DNA from: Gammaproteobacteria bacterium
GTDB lineage: Bacteria; Pseudomonadota; Gammaproteobacteria; JABCZS01
NCBI GenBank assembly: GCA_013289605.1
Contig: JABCZS010000018.1
Location: 1 to 32,149 of the forward strand
Direction: 5' to 3'
DNA length: 32,149 bases
Shown piece after piece: positions 7,033 to 15,118 of this stretch (its first letter is position 1; the number at the start of each line of letters is the position of its first letter). Both the position numbers and the translations under genes were made by a program. The notes under the pieces are model-generated. The model saw only the letters and a program-made list of their open reading frames with translations. It had not been told where the DNA came from and made no database searches.

Positions 7033-8256
7033 ATGTCGTATTTAAAAAAAAGACCGATCCTCAGTTTAATTCTAATGGGATGCATTATGCTGTGTGTGTT
7101 TTATTTATATAATGAATCAGTGGTTGAAGCAGATGACGAACCTTTCCCCGATGAGCTTGAAACGATAAAAGAGGTGGCTACGGGAACCTCTATCGGTCAA
7201 ACTGATGCGCCTATGAGTTTATTGGTCGATAAGGATAATAATCTTTTTGTTATTTGGACAGCAACCCATGGATATAATCATACTCAATACAGTTATTTCT
7301 CTGCAATGGATCAAACTTGGCAACCCTCTAAGCAATTTTTAACTACCGCTAGCACTACGATTCATTCTGATGATGGCATTGCTGCAATCACCTACGATAC
7401 AGGCACCAACCTATCGCGTATGTGTTTATTTGTTTACTCCAATGAAACCAATGGTAATAATATAATAAGATATTCCTGCCTGCCTGACTTCAGTATAAGC
7501 AGTACCCGCAATTACTTTTCACCGCCGGTACCTTTGCCCATTACTTACCTGGACAGTACCGGAAATACGCTATCGCTTTCGTATGATATACAAGGTTTCA
7601 TCTCTGTTACTCAACCCAAAGCAAATGCTTCTTTTTATGCAGTGATGAATGCAGCAGAAATAGATAGCGCTGGAATAAAATCTGAGTACGCTTTGCGCGC
7701 GCTGCTGTGCGACCTAAAAGAACCTATGGCTGAAAATGAGCAAGTCAGCATTACTTGTTCACGATTTAAATCTTATAAGGATATAAAAAAAAGTAACCAT
7801 CCTTCTATCATTGCACTTCCTAACGGTTCACTTGATGCGTATTACTCTTTTTTTGCTGGAGCCAATAATAATATTGCGTATGTCAATACCACCTCTAGCA
7901 ATGCAACGCCCATAGATTTAAATGACTTTAATGGTGAAAAAAGACCCAGTGATAGCCTGACTGCGCCTTATCTTTATAAGGAATATGTGTACTTGGCCTA
8001 TAAAAATTCGGATAAAAATGGGATCCGATTCTCACGCATAGCCCTTGCAGATTTATTAAGTGGCAAAGAGAAAGCCTGGAAACACTGTCAACTGGAAGAT
8101 AAGAGTAAATTTTTAGTGACCAGCACAACCGCCCCTGCACTTATTGCATACAATGACATGTTATATATTTTTTATGCCAATGCGAGCGATCACAATAATA
8201 TTGGTTATCAAAGAATCGATGATAAAACACCTGGCACTGCGGCTTGTAGCAAATAA
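7033..8256 (+). CDS. Secreted or membrane-anchored protein with beta-propeller-like repeats
   Basis: 407 residues. The N-terminus KKRPILSLILMGCIMLCVFY (about 5-24) is a signal peptide or signal anchor, so the rest should be extracytoplasmic. At least four, probably five, repeats of about 60-80 residues share a pattern of hydrophobic strand, Asn/Asp turn and aromatic strand. Examples are LLVDKDNNLFVIWTA, SIIALPNGSLDAYYSFF with NNNIAYVN, YLYKEYVYLAYKNSDKNGI, and ALIAYNDMLYIFYANASDHN. This resembles sialidase- or lectin-like propeller blades, although the Asp-box (SxDxGxxW) is not evident. Cysteines in the C-terminal half could form disulphides. GGAG lies 8 bases before the ATG. It follows ligD by 40 bp and may be read through from it. 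I cannot name a function; carbohydrate or surface binding is a guess. Confidence 0.75.
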   Translation: MSYLKKRPILSLILMGCIMLCVFYLYNESVVEADDEPFPDELETIKEVATGTSIGQTDAPMSLLVDKDNNLFVIWTATHGYNHTQYSYFSAMDQTWQPSKQFLTTASTTIHSDDGIAAITYDTGTNLSRMCLFVYSNETNGNNIIRYSCLPDFSISSTRNYFSPPVPLPITYLDSTGNTLSLSYDIQGFISVTQPKANASFYAVMNAAEIDSAGIKSEYALRALLCDLKEPMAENEQVSITCSRFKSYKDIKKSNHPSIIALPNGSLDAYYSFFAGANNNIAYVNTTSSNATPIDLNDFNGEKRPSDSLTAPYLYKEYVYLAYKNSDKNGIRFSRIALADLLSGKEKAWKHCQLEDKSKFLVTSTTAPALIAYNDMLYIFYANASDHNNIGYQRIDDKTPGTAACSK

Positions 8257-8287
8257 ATGGTATAACGACCTTCTAAAATTATTGTGT

Positions 8288-8340
8288 AACAGATTTAGAT
8301 TGAAAAACAGTTAGACTGTCTTTCAATCTACTGTTCTGTT
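8288..8340. terminator. Long hairpin between convergent genes, probable bidirectional terminator
   Basis: The 10-bp stem TAGATTGAAA (8296-8305) / TTTCAATCTA (8321-8330) continues inward as ACAG/CTGT after one mismatch and outward as AACAGA/TCTGTT. It lies between the 3' ends of the propeller-like gene and csbD. There is no clear T tract on either side, so termination is inferred from position and stem strength. Confidence 0.6.
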
Positions 8341-8342
8341 GC

Positions 8343-8549
8343 TTAACGCCAGTTATTTTCTTTAACAAAGTCATCAATGTGTTTCTTAGCGATGTCTTTT
8401 TCATAACCGTATCTCTTCTGTAAAACCCCTTGTAATTCTTCAGAAGATCCGCGCATTTGGTCTATATCATCATCTGTTAATTGACCCCATTTTTGCTTGA
8501 GTTTACCTTTCACTTCATGCCATTTACCTTGGATAATGTCTTGATTCAT
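8343..8549 (-). CDS. CsbD-family stress protein
   Basis: A 68-residue protein matching the CsbD family closely: NQDIIQGKWHEVKGKLKQKW, GQLTDDDIDQMRG, and a C-terminal helix ending in the ...IDDFVKENNW region. CsbD-like proteins are small, abundant, cytoplasmic, mostly helical proteins induced by general stress or stationary phase in many bacteria; their molecular role is unknown. AGGAGAG lies 7 bases upstream of the ATG, a near-perfect ribosome-binding site that suggests high expression. The promoter region (8595-8622) contains a palindrome between the -35 and -10 boxes. It is divergent from the small membrane peptides and ferritin-like gene that follow. Confidence 0.93.
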   Translation of the reverse strand: MNQDIIQGKWHEVKGKLKQKWGQLTDDDIDQMRGSSEELQGVLQKRYGYEKDIAKKHIDDFVKENNWR

Positions 8550-8593
8550 GGTTTAACTCTCCTTTATGTAATGATGTAGTTCGTACTTAAGAC

Positions 8594-8622
8594 AGTATTA
8601 GTTATAATACTATCTATGTCAA
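8594..8622 (-). promoter_or_regulatory. csbD promoter with embedded palindrome (possible operator)
   Basis: On the minus strand a perfect TTGACA (8617-8622) is followed after 16 bp by TAATAC (8595-8600). The spacer and -10 region form a perfect inverted repeat AGTATTA-N4-TAATACT (8594-8611), so a dimeric regulator could occlude the promoter. The promoter boxes are seen; the operator role is inference. Confidence 0.55.
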
Positions 8623-8730
8623 ATTGCACGTGATAGGTCAAATAGTGCTTTTTCTATTTATATCTATTTTTATGGGTGCTTTTTTACCTATACTTTTACC
8701 CTGACTACAACTGAAAATAAAGGGGTTACC

Positions 8731-8886
8731 ATGTTAAGCACAGTACTTATTGTTTTGTTGATTTTGATTTTGTTGGGTGCAATTCCTACCTGGCCCCATA
8801 GTCGGAATTGGGGATATTTTCCAAGCGGAACGATAGGCCTTATTTTAATAATTATTATTATTTTAGCTTTGATGGGACGAATATAA
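8731..8886 (+). CDS. DUF3309-like small membrane protein, 51 residues
   Basis: The 51-residue peptide has a first membrane helix STVLIVLLILILLGAIP, then the conserved short loop TWPHSRNWGYFPSG, then a second helix of Ile/Leu ending LMGRI. This helix-TWPHS-GY-PSG-helix layout is the hallmark of the DUF3309 family, small inner-membrane proteins of unknown role often found near stress genes. AAGGGG lies 6-10 bases before the ATG. The next peptide gene starts 18 bases after the stop, so the two are probably co-transcribed with the ferritin-like gene. Confidence 0.85.
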   Translation: MLSTVLIVLLILILLGAIPTWPHSRNWGYFPSGTIGLILIIIIILALMGRI

Positions 8887-8904
8887 TAAGAACGGGAGCA
8901 TAAT

Positions 8905-8988
8905 ATGAAATATTTTATCGCGTGGTTATTAGGGGTTCCCTTAGGGCTATTAGTGGTTATTTGGATTATTTCTAATCTTTTTCATTAA
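8905..8988 (+). CDS. Single-helix membrane peptide, 27 residues
   Basis: The peptide starts MKYFIAWLLGVPLGLLVVIW and ends in a short Ser/Asn/Phe/His tail; it is essentially one membrane helix. GGGAG lies 7 bases before the ATG, 18 bases downstream of the DUF3309-like stop and 16 bases before the ferritin-like start. The good ribosome-binding site and the tight spacing support real translation. No family is recognised; it is similar in style to short stress-induced membrane peptides. Confidence 0.6.
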   Translation: MKYFIAWLLGVPLGLLVVIWIISNLFH

Positions 8989-9004
8989 ACATTAGAGATT
9001 AAGA

Positions 9005-9541
9005 ATGAAATCAACATTAGACAATGCGGTTTATAATGTTCAAAACATTACACTTGAGGCTAAAAAGTCCATCAAACAGGGCGCAGTGACTCCAGATTAT
9101 CCTTTAGATCTGGAGCAAGCCTATCAATTGCTCAATGCGGTCTTAGCCACAGAAATTATGTGCGTCATGCGTTATCGGCATCATCAAATTATTGCCTCCG
9201 GCATTAACAAACCTCAAGTGGCGGCAGAGTTTAAAGAACATGCCGACGATGAGCAAAAACATATGATGATGATTGCTGAACGCATCAATCAATTGGGTGG
9301 CAACCCGGATTTTAATCCTGCAACAGTCATGCAACGCACCGCAACTTTATATAGCGCGGGTGTAACTGATTTGCATAAACTGATAGAAGAAGATTTAGTG
9401 GCTGAGCGTATTGCCATTATGGTTTATCGCAAACTGATTACTTGGTTTGGGGCAGATGATCCCACCACCCGAAGAATGCTAGAAGAAATATTAAAAGATG
9501 AAGAAGATCATGCAGATGATTTATCTGAACTGATTAAATAA
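9005..9541 (+). CDS. Bacterioferritin-like ferritin-superfamily protein
   Basis: A 178-residue four-helix-bundle protein of the ferritin superfamily, expected to oxidise and store iron or detoxify peroxide. All six di-iron ligand positions can be placed by comparison with Bfr: Glu50 (ATEIMCVMRY), Glu83 and His86 (DDEQKH), Glu129 (LIEEDL), Glu166 and His169 (DEEDH). The residue matching the haem-ligand methionine of bacterioferritin (E-M-K-H) is Gln84, so haem is probably not bound. An extra N-terminal extension of about 30 residues precedes the first core helix. It is the last gene of a small group with two membrane peptides, opposite csbD, and is followed by a hairpin. Its cytoplasmic role in oxidative stress fits the neighbouring NHEJ genes. 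Confidence 0.88.
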   Translation: MKSTLDNAVYNVQNITLEAKKSIKQGAVTPDYPLDLEQAYQLLNAVLATEIMCVMRYRHHQIIASGINKPQVAAEFKEHADDEQKHMMMIAERINQLGGNPDFNPATVMQRTATLYSAGVTDLHKLIEEDLVAERIAIMVYRKLITWFGADDPTTRRMLEEILKDEEDHADDLSELIK

Positions 9542-9550
9542 CCATAGTAA

Positions 9551-9582
9551 ATGGGATTTAAGATAATACGCTTAAATCCCAT
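9551..9582. terminator. Hairpin between the ferritin-like gene and gspG
   Basis: A perfect 12-bp stem ATGGGATTTAAG (9551-9562) / CTTAAATCCCAT (9571-9582) with an 8-nt loop lies in the 62-bp gap between convergent genes. There is no T tract on either side, so it is a probable but weak bidirectional terminator or RNA-stabilising structure. Confidence 0.6.
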
Positions 9583-9603
9583 GCAATAAACAAGCGACAA
9601 ATC

Positions 9604-10029
9604 TTACCAATTCCCTATCTCACCGGCTTCACCTTCAGTGCCTTGGCCAGATCCTAAAGAATAAATATCAATTTCACCGTGTTTACCCGGATTATCGTAT
9701 TGGTATTCACTGCCCCAAGGATCGGTAGGTAGACGGTTAATGTAACCGCCGCTTTGCCAATTGCTAGGCATAGGTGGAATGGTTGGCTTAGTGACCAAGG
9801 CTTGTAAACCTTGTTGCTGGCTAGGATACATGCCATTATCTAGACGGTATAAATCTAAAGCCGCTTCGACCCGCGAGATATCTTGTTTGGCTTTCACGAT
9901 TTTTGCTTCTTCAGGTCGACTGACGATCCGTGGCACGACTATAGCCGCCAGGATCCCGAGGATCATGACCACCACCATCACTTCAATTAATGTAAAACCG
10001 CCTTGTCTTTTTCGTTGCAATCCGTTCAT
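9604..10029 (-). CDS. gspG: Type II secretion major pseudopilin GspG
   Basis: A 141-residue protein with the classic prepilin leader: a short basic leader, then Gly11 / Phe12 in GGFTLIEVMVVVMILGILAA, with Glu5 of the mature form (Glu16) present. The hydrophobic helix is followed by the PRIVSRPEEAKIVKAKQDI segment. The GspG-type C-terminal domain (ALDLYRLDNGMYPSQQQGLQ, LPTDPWGSEYQY, and the calcium-loop-like DIYSLGSGQGTEGEAGEIGNW) distinguishes it from type IV pilins. It builds the periplasmic pseudopilus after PilD/GspO cleavage. It is the last gene of gspCDEFG, 3 bp after gspF; the usual following genes gspH-K are absent here. Confidence 0.97.
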   Translation of the reverse strand: MNGLQRKRQGGFTLIEVMVVVMILGILAAIVVPRIVSRPEEAKIVKAKQDISRVEAALDLYRLDNGMYPSQQQGLQALVTKPTIPPMPSNWQSGGYINRLPTDPWGSEYQYDNPGKHGEIDIYSLGSGQGTEGEAGEIGNW

Positions 10030-10032
10030 TCC

Positions 10033-11256
10033 TTAACTCCCTACAATTTGTGTCACTTCGAATATGGGTAATAAAATGGCTAATACGATTAATAATACGA
10101 CTATGCCCATGAACAATATCATAAAGGGCTCGAATATCGTTAAACTTCCGGATACTAATCTGTCCACTTCACTGTCTTGTATATCTGCACTGCGCAGCAA
10201 CATGGCTTCTAATTGCCCAGTTGCTTCACCGCTTGCAATTAAATGTACACTCATCGCTGGCATAAATCCAGTTTGCTTCAAAGCTTTATTTAAACTCATC
10301 CCTTCGCGCACTTGGGTGATCACGTGTGACATTGCGTCTTGAATAGGAATCAAGGTCACAACCTTCTGCGCCGCTTGTAAGGCATCGAGTATCGGCACCC
10401 CCGCATTGGATAAAATACTTAAAGTCCGCGCATAACGTGCGGTGTTGGCGACACGTAATACGCGGCCAATTAACGGTAAGCGTAACAAGACTTCATGCAC
10501 GCGGGCGCGAAAGGCTTGCTTTTTCATGGCACGCAAAAACAACATGAAACTTAAGCCTAATGCTGCGAGCATCCAAATCCCATAATGTTGCAAAGTGCTA
10601 CTCATGGCAATGAGCGCGCGGGTTAAAAAGGGGAGGGTTTGTCCACTTTCGGTAAAGACTTCCACCACTTGTGGCACCACATACACCAATAAAATAACCA
10701 CAAACAATAAAGAAATGCCGACAATAAATAAGGGATATAATAATGCACCCCATAATTTACGCATGGATTTTTCCTGGCCTTCCAAATATTCCGCTAAACG
10801 GGTGAGGACTTCTGGTAAATGGCCAGCCGCTTCCCCTGCGCCCACGGTGGCACGGTACAGTTCAGAAAAAATTTGCGGAAAGCGCGCCATAGATTGGGCT
10901 AAACTTTGTCCTTCCATGACACCGGATCGGATCGCTGCGACCACTTTTTGCACGCGGGGTTTCTCCGCTTGCTCAGCAATACTTTGCAGTGATTCAGCCA
11001 CGGGTAAGCTTGCGGCAATCAAAGTAGATAATTGCCGGGTAAATAAATTTAATTCATCGCTTTTTAGCTTATAGCGTGGCGTACTACTGAAAAATTCCAT
11101 TTTGGGTTTGTGTTCATGTTCGATTTTTTCAACCGACATGGGGGATAACCCTTGATCCCGCAATTGGTTACGAATTTGTTTCGCACTGTCGCCTTGCAAG
11201 ACACCACTTACTTTTTTGCCGGCGGCATTGATGGCTATGTATTCAAAAGCGGCCAT
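10033..11256 (-). CDS. gspF: Type II secretion inner-membrane platform protein GspF
   Basis: A 407-residue protein. N-terminal AAFEYIAINAAGKKVSGVLQG is the standard GspF start. Two cytoplasmic repeats follow, including FTRQLSTLIAASLPVAESL and its second copy YARTLSILSNAGVPILDAL. Three membrane helices are at about 172-195 (ALLYPLFIVGISLLFVVILL), about 222-240 and about 375-398 (ILFMGIVVLLIVLAILLPIF). GspF is the polytopic core of the inner-membrane platform and contacts the GspE ATPase. It starts one base after the gspE stop and ends 3 bp before gspG, so it is translated within a tight operon. Confidence 0.97.
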   Translation of the reverse strand: MAAFEYIAINAAGKKVSGVLQGDSAKQIRNQLRDQGLSPMSVEKIEHEHKPKMEFFSSTPRYKLKSDELNLFTRQLSTLIAASLPVAESLQSIAEQAEKPRVQKVVAAIRSGVMEGQSLAQSMARFPQIFSELYRATVGAGEAAGHLPEVLTRLAEYLEGQEKSMRKLWGALLYPLFIVGISLLFVVILLVYVVPQVVEVFTESGQTLPFLTRALIAMSSTLQHYGIWMLAALGLSFMLFLRAMKKQAFRARVHEVLLRLPLIGRVLRVANTARYARTLSILSNAGVPILDALQAAQKVVTLIPIQDAMSHVITQVREGMSLNKALKQTGFMPAMSVHLIASGEATGQLEAMLLRSADIQDSEVDRLVSGSLTIFEPFMILFMGIVVLLIVLAILLPIFEVTQIVGS

Positions 11257-11257
11257 G

Positions 11258-12730
11258 TTAATCCTCAGCTGTTGCGCGCAATACTTCCGCTAATGTAGTT
11301 TCACCGGCCCTGATTCTACGCAACCCGTCTTGACGTATGCTCGGCCAATATTGACGCGTATAACTCATCAGTTGCGCTTCGCTTAATTTTTCATGGATCA
11401 TATTGCGCAAATGATCATCGATAGGGATCACTTCATAAATACCACTACGTCCAGAATAGCCTAACTGATTACACTTATCACACCCTTTGGGGTGATAAAC
11501 CAGCAGGGGATCAGTAGAACCTGGGGTGATGATCTCGCGCTCGGCTTCGGTGGCTTCGACTTGTTCTTTGCAATGCGGGCACAATAAACGCACTAAGCGC
11601 TGCGCAATGACACCAATTAAACTCGATGCCAATAAAAACGGCGCAACACCCATATCTATCAAGCGCGCCACTGCGCCCACTGCCGTATTGGTATGTAGTG
11701 TAGACAACACTAAGTGTCCGGTTAAACTTGCCTGCACGGCAATTTCAGCGGTTTCTAAATCTCGAATTTCCCCGATCATCACGATATCCGGATCTTGCCG
11801 CAATATTGCCCGCAATCCTCGTGCAAAAGTCATATCTACTTTTGCATTGACTTGAGTCTGGCCTACGCCGGGTAAATCATATTCAATGGGATCTTCTACG
11901 GTTAATATATTACGTGTCGCGTCATTGAGTTCTGTGAGCATGGCATAAAGCGTGGTACTTTTACCCGCACCGGTGGGCCCCGTGACCAAAATAATACCGT
12001 GAGGACGTTGTAAGATTTGTGTGACCGCTTTAGCCGCAGGTGGCGCCATACCTAAATGTTTAACATTTAAACGCCCGGCTTGCTTATCTAGTAAACGCAA
12101 TACCACACGCTCGCCGTGATTAGACGGCATCGTCGATACCCGCACATCCACCGCCCTTGTGCCTAATTGCAGCGCAATCCGACCGTCTTGCGGTAAGCGT
12201 TTTTCCGCAATATCTAATTTTGCCATCACTTTAACCCGAGAAGTGAGCAGTGGAGTGAGTGCGACCGACGGCTCTAGCACATTACGCAATACGCCGTCGA
12301 TACGAAACCGTACGATGAGTTTATTAGCAAAAGGCTCGATATGAATATCCGAAGCATTTTCACGCACGGCTTCCCGCAATAAGGCATTAATCAAGCGGAT
12401 CACCGGCGCATCATTTTCACTTTCTAGGATATCTTCTGTGACATTAATGGCCTCGACCATGTCTTTGAGATCTAAGCCGCCCAAATCCTCCATTAATTGC
12501 GAAGACGAGGACGCTTCTGACGTCTGATAGGTTTGTTCTAATAATTTATCAAATTCACTGCCGGGGACGCACTTGAGCAAAATAGGGCGATCAATTAAGC
12601 GCTGCACTTCCAGTAAGCTCTCACTCGGCGTTTCGCTTTGATAGATCAGTGTGATGTGCTCATCCTCAGACTGAACAATGACATGATATTTTTTTGCAAA
12701 ACTAAAACTTAATTGGGCTGTTTGCTCCAT
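11258..12730 (-). CDS. gspE: Type II secretion ATPase GspE
   Basis: A 490-residue cytoplasmic hexameric ATPase that powers pseudopilus assembly. An N-terminal GspL-interacting region (1-105) is followed by NAPVIRLINALL-type sequence, ASDIHIEP and FRIDGVLR. The catalytic core has Walker A GPTGAGKST (251-259), an Asp box VEDPIEYDLPG, Walker B DIVMIGEIRD (Glu321) and a His box LSTLHTNTA. A four-cysteine zinc site is present as C384-P-H-C387 and C417-D-K-C420, typical of GspE and absent from PilT. Length and motifs are complete. It lies 15 bp downstream of gspD. Confidence 0.98.
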   Translation of the reverse strand: MEQTAQLSFSFAKKYHVIVQSEDEHITLIYQSETPSESLLEVQRLIDRPILLKCVPGSEFDKLLEQTYQTSEASSSSQLMEDLGGLDLKDMVEAINVTEDILESENDAPVIRLINALLREAVRENASDIHIEPFANKLIVRFRIDGVLRNVLEPSVALTPLLTSRVKVMAKLDIAEKRLPQDGRIALQLGTRAVDVRVSTMPSNHGERVVLRLLDKQAGRLNVKHLGMAPPAAKAVTQILQRPHGIILVTGPTGAGKSTTLYAMLTELNDATRNILTVEDPIEYDLPGVGQTQVNAKVDMTFARGLRAILRQDPDIVMIGEIRDLETAEIAVQASLTGHLVLSTLHTNTAVGAVARLIDMGVAPFLLASSLIGVIAQRLVRLLCPHCKEQVEATEAEREIITPGSTDPLLVYHPKGCDKCNQLGYSGRSGIYEVIPIDDHLRNMIHEKLSEAQLMSYTRQYWPSIRQDGLRRIRAGETTLAEVLRATAED

Positions 12731-12745
12731 AGTCCAGGGTATCCC

Positions 12746-15043
12746 TTAAGGCCCAAAATCATCAATCGTGAGTATTAAGGGTGGCTCAATCAATGTTGGA
12801 TCACTCGGTTTAAAAGGTGAAGGTAATTTAGGTTCAGTATTATCAAAAGGCGCAAGTCGTCCATGATTTTCTTCCACTTGACGCTGATAATCCATCATAT
12901 CCGTCAACACTTGTTGATTACGCATCCAGTTATATTTTCCGCCGGTGACTTGCATGCTTTCATTCCGATCTCGCAAGATAGTCGGCCTTAAAAACATCAT
13001 TAAATTGGTTTTAGTGGTTTGGGTATTCTGACTGCGGAACAAATTACCAATCAGCGGCATATCGCCTAAGTAAGGAACCTTATAGATATTGTCTATCTCT
13101 TCAGTACGGATAAGGCCACCTAAGACCAAGATATCCATATCATTCACCAGGACCGACGTCGTAATATCACGGGTAATCGTCGTCGGATCACCATTAATCG
13201 GGGTCCCCAAAGAGTCCACATTTTGTTGAATTTGCAAAACGACCGCATCATCTTGGGTAATTTGCGGTTTAATACGCAAGGTGAGTCCCACTTCGCGGTA
13301 TTCTGTGGTGACAAATGGGGTTACGGTATTGGAACCATCCGTGGTCGCATACTCACCTATGGGAAATGGAATTTGTTGACCAACGGTGATTTGTGCTTCA
13401 GCATTATCTAATGCCACTATAGAAGGTGTAGATAAAATATTCGTACTGCTAAATGAGCTTAAGGCCGTTAATAAAAATCGAATCGAGCCACCAGAAATAA
13501 AGCCGACATTTAAGCCATTACCGGGCGATGTATCCGCTTGCAGCGCATCCAAAGGTGAGACGCCCGCTGCATTTGGGAATGTCGTTCCGCCAATAAGATC
13601 GCCGCCACCGCGCCATTCTACGCCTAATTCCTCTAAATCTGCTTCATCAATTTCAACAATAATCGCTTCCACCAAGACTTGGGCACGACGGATATCCAGT
13701 TGTGTGATCACCGCTTTTAGATTGCGCATCAACGCAGGCGGTGCGGTCACGACTAACGCATTCATATTCGGTTCCGCATGTATACCAAAGCCACCGATAG
13801 ATACCCCAGTGGCTTGTCGGTCGGTGAACGTACGGTAACCTTCACCTGCTTCCGAAGTGGAGGTGGTCGGGGTATTATTCTGGGGTTGCTGCTGCACTTG
13901 TGCTAGGGCTGCACCCGGTGTGATGGTTTCATCTTGCTCAGAGGCGTAACTGTCTATAATATTCGCCAACACCGGCACTAAATCTTCCGCGCGCTGAAAG
14001 CGCAAATAAACCACTTCGGTATTGCCTTCTCCTGGTACAGGAACATCCAACTGCGCAATGATAGATTTAATTTGTAAACGACGGCTTTTATCCCCGCTTA
14101 ATAACACGCTATTACTGCGATCATCTGCAGAGACCATGACTTGTCCGCCGCCACCGGCTTCAGCACCGGCTTGTCTGCCCCGCACGGCAACGAGTGCTTC
14201 TAAGCTCGTCACGACTTCACTTGCGGACGCATATTCCAAAGTAATGACATCAATGCCATCCGTATCCGCTAAATCGAGACGATCGACGATGTTTGCAAGC
14301 CGTTGCGCATTTCCTGCGCGGTCCACCACCAATAAACTATTGGAAGGCACGTAAGCGGCCAAATGCCCTTCAGGAGAAACTAAATTACGTAAGACGGGTA
14401 CCAATTGTGCAGCAGGCACATGTTGCAAACTGATCACGCGCGCAACCAACATATCACCGGATCCTGGCATCGCATCATTCGCTATAAACGTGCCCAGTTG
14501 CCTTGCTTTTGCATCCGGTGCAATTTTAACCACACCGTCACTATCAACTGCCGCATAACCTAATACTTGCAACATCGATAAAAATAATTCATAGAGTTCA
14601 TCTGGGGTCATTTGTTCATTGGAAATGACCGTGACATTGCCCGAGAGATTAGGATCAATAATAAAATTTTTGCCGGTCACCCGTGCGACTTCTTCAACCA
14701 CATTTTTGATATCGACATTTTGCAAATTCCATTGCCGTAAATCCGCTTTTTGGGGCAATGAGACCAAGCCTTCTGTGGGCGCAGCCGCAGGCAATGGCGG
14801 TAATGGTACAGCCGATGACTCAGGTGCAGGTGCAGGCGCAGGTGCTGGAATAGGCGCAGGCGCAGGGACTGGAGCGTGGGATGTGGAAGATTTAGGCGCA
14901 GCATGGACTTGCGGCTCTTGTGTTTTAACACTTCCATCTTCATTGATTATTTCAGGCGAAGCAGCCCATCTATCCTGGGCACTTGCCACAACTGCAGTCA
15001 GCGCACTTAACACTAACAAGTGGGACAGTAATTTTTTGATCAT
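12746..15043 (-). CDS. gspD: Type II secretion outer-membrane secretin GspD
   Basis: A 765-residue protein. The signal peptide is at residues 1-22 (LLSHLLVLSALTAVVASAQ). It is followed by an unusual Pro/Ala-rich linker of about 55 residues (about 44-98, with PAPAPIPAPAPAPAPA). The N0 domain follows (about 101-180, LRQWNLQNVDIKNVVEEVAR), then the N1-N3 repeats (LQHVPAAQLVPVLRNLV; LEYASASEVVTSLEAL; LRFQRAEDLVPVL). The C-terminal secretin gate domain has the RAQVLVEAIIVEI and VALDNAEAQITVGQQIPFP segments, and the beta-signal region DILVLGGLIRTEE...YLGDMPLIGNLFR. About 80 residues follow the secretin core as a possible S-domain for a pilotin. Secretins of this class normally lack the long linker. 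The ATG at 15043 is 75 bp after the gspC stop. Confidence 0.97.
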   Translation of the reverse strand: MIKKLLSHLLVLSALTAVVASAQDRWAASPEIINEDGSVKTQEPQVHAAPKSSTSHAPVPAPAPIPAPAPAPAPESSAVPLPPLPAAAPTEGLVSLPQKADLRQWNLQNVDIKNVVEEVARVTGKNFIIDPNLSGNVTVISNEQMTPDELYELFLSMLQVLGYAAVDSDGVVKIAPDAKARQLGTFIANDAMPGSGDMLVARVISLQHVPAAQLVPVLRNLVSPEGHLAAYVPSNSLLVVDRAGNAQRLANIVDRLDLADTDGIDVITLEYASASEVVTSLEALVAVRGRQAGAEAGGGGQVMVSADDRSNSVLLSGDKSRRLQIKSIIAQLDVPVPGEGNTEVVYLRFQRAEDLVPVLANIIDSYASEQDETITPGAALAQVQQQPQNNTPTTSTSEAGEGYRTFTDRQATGVSIGGFGIHAEPNMNALVVTAPPALMRNLKAVITQLDIRRAQVLVEAIIVEIDEADLEELGVEWRGGGDLIGGTTFPNAAGVSPLDALQADTSPGNGLNVGFISGGSIRFLLTALSSFSSTNILSTPSIVALDNAEAQITVGQQIPFPIGEYATTDGSNTVTPFVTTEYREVGLTLRIKPQITQDDAVVLQIQQNVDSLGTPINGDPTTITRDITTSVLVNDMDILVLGGLIRTEEIDNIYKVPYLGDMPLIGNLFRSQNTQTTKTNLMMFLRPTILRDRNESMQVTGGKYNWMRNQQVLTDMMDYQRQVEENHGRLAPFDNTEPKLPSPFKPSDPTLIEPPLILTIDDFGP

Positions 15044-15118
15044 GAGTCCATTCTTTCTATGAGTTGAAATAAATCCTAAACATTGGGTTGTGCGTAAATG
15101 ATACTTTATACAGCGTCA

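Noticed and set aside
14619-15062. Plus-strand open frame of Gly/Ala repeats opposite gspD
   Set aside because: It is the antisense reading of the Pro/Ala linker and signal peptide of gspD, not an independent gene.
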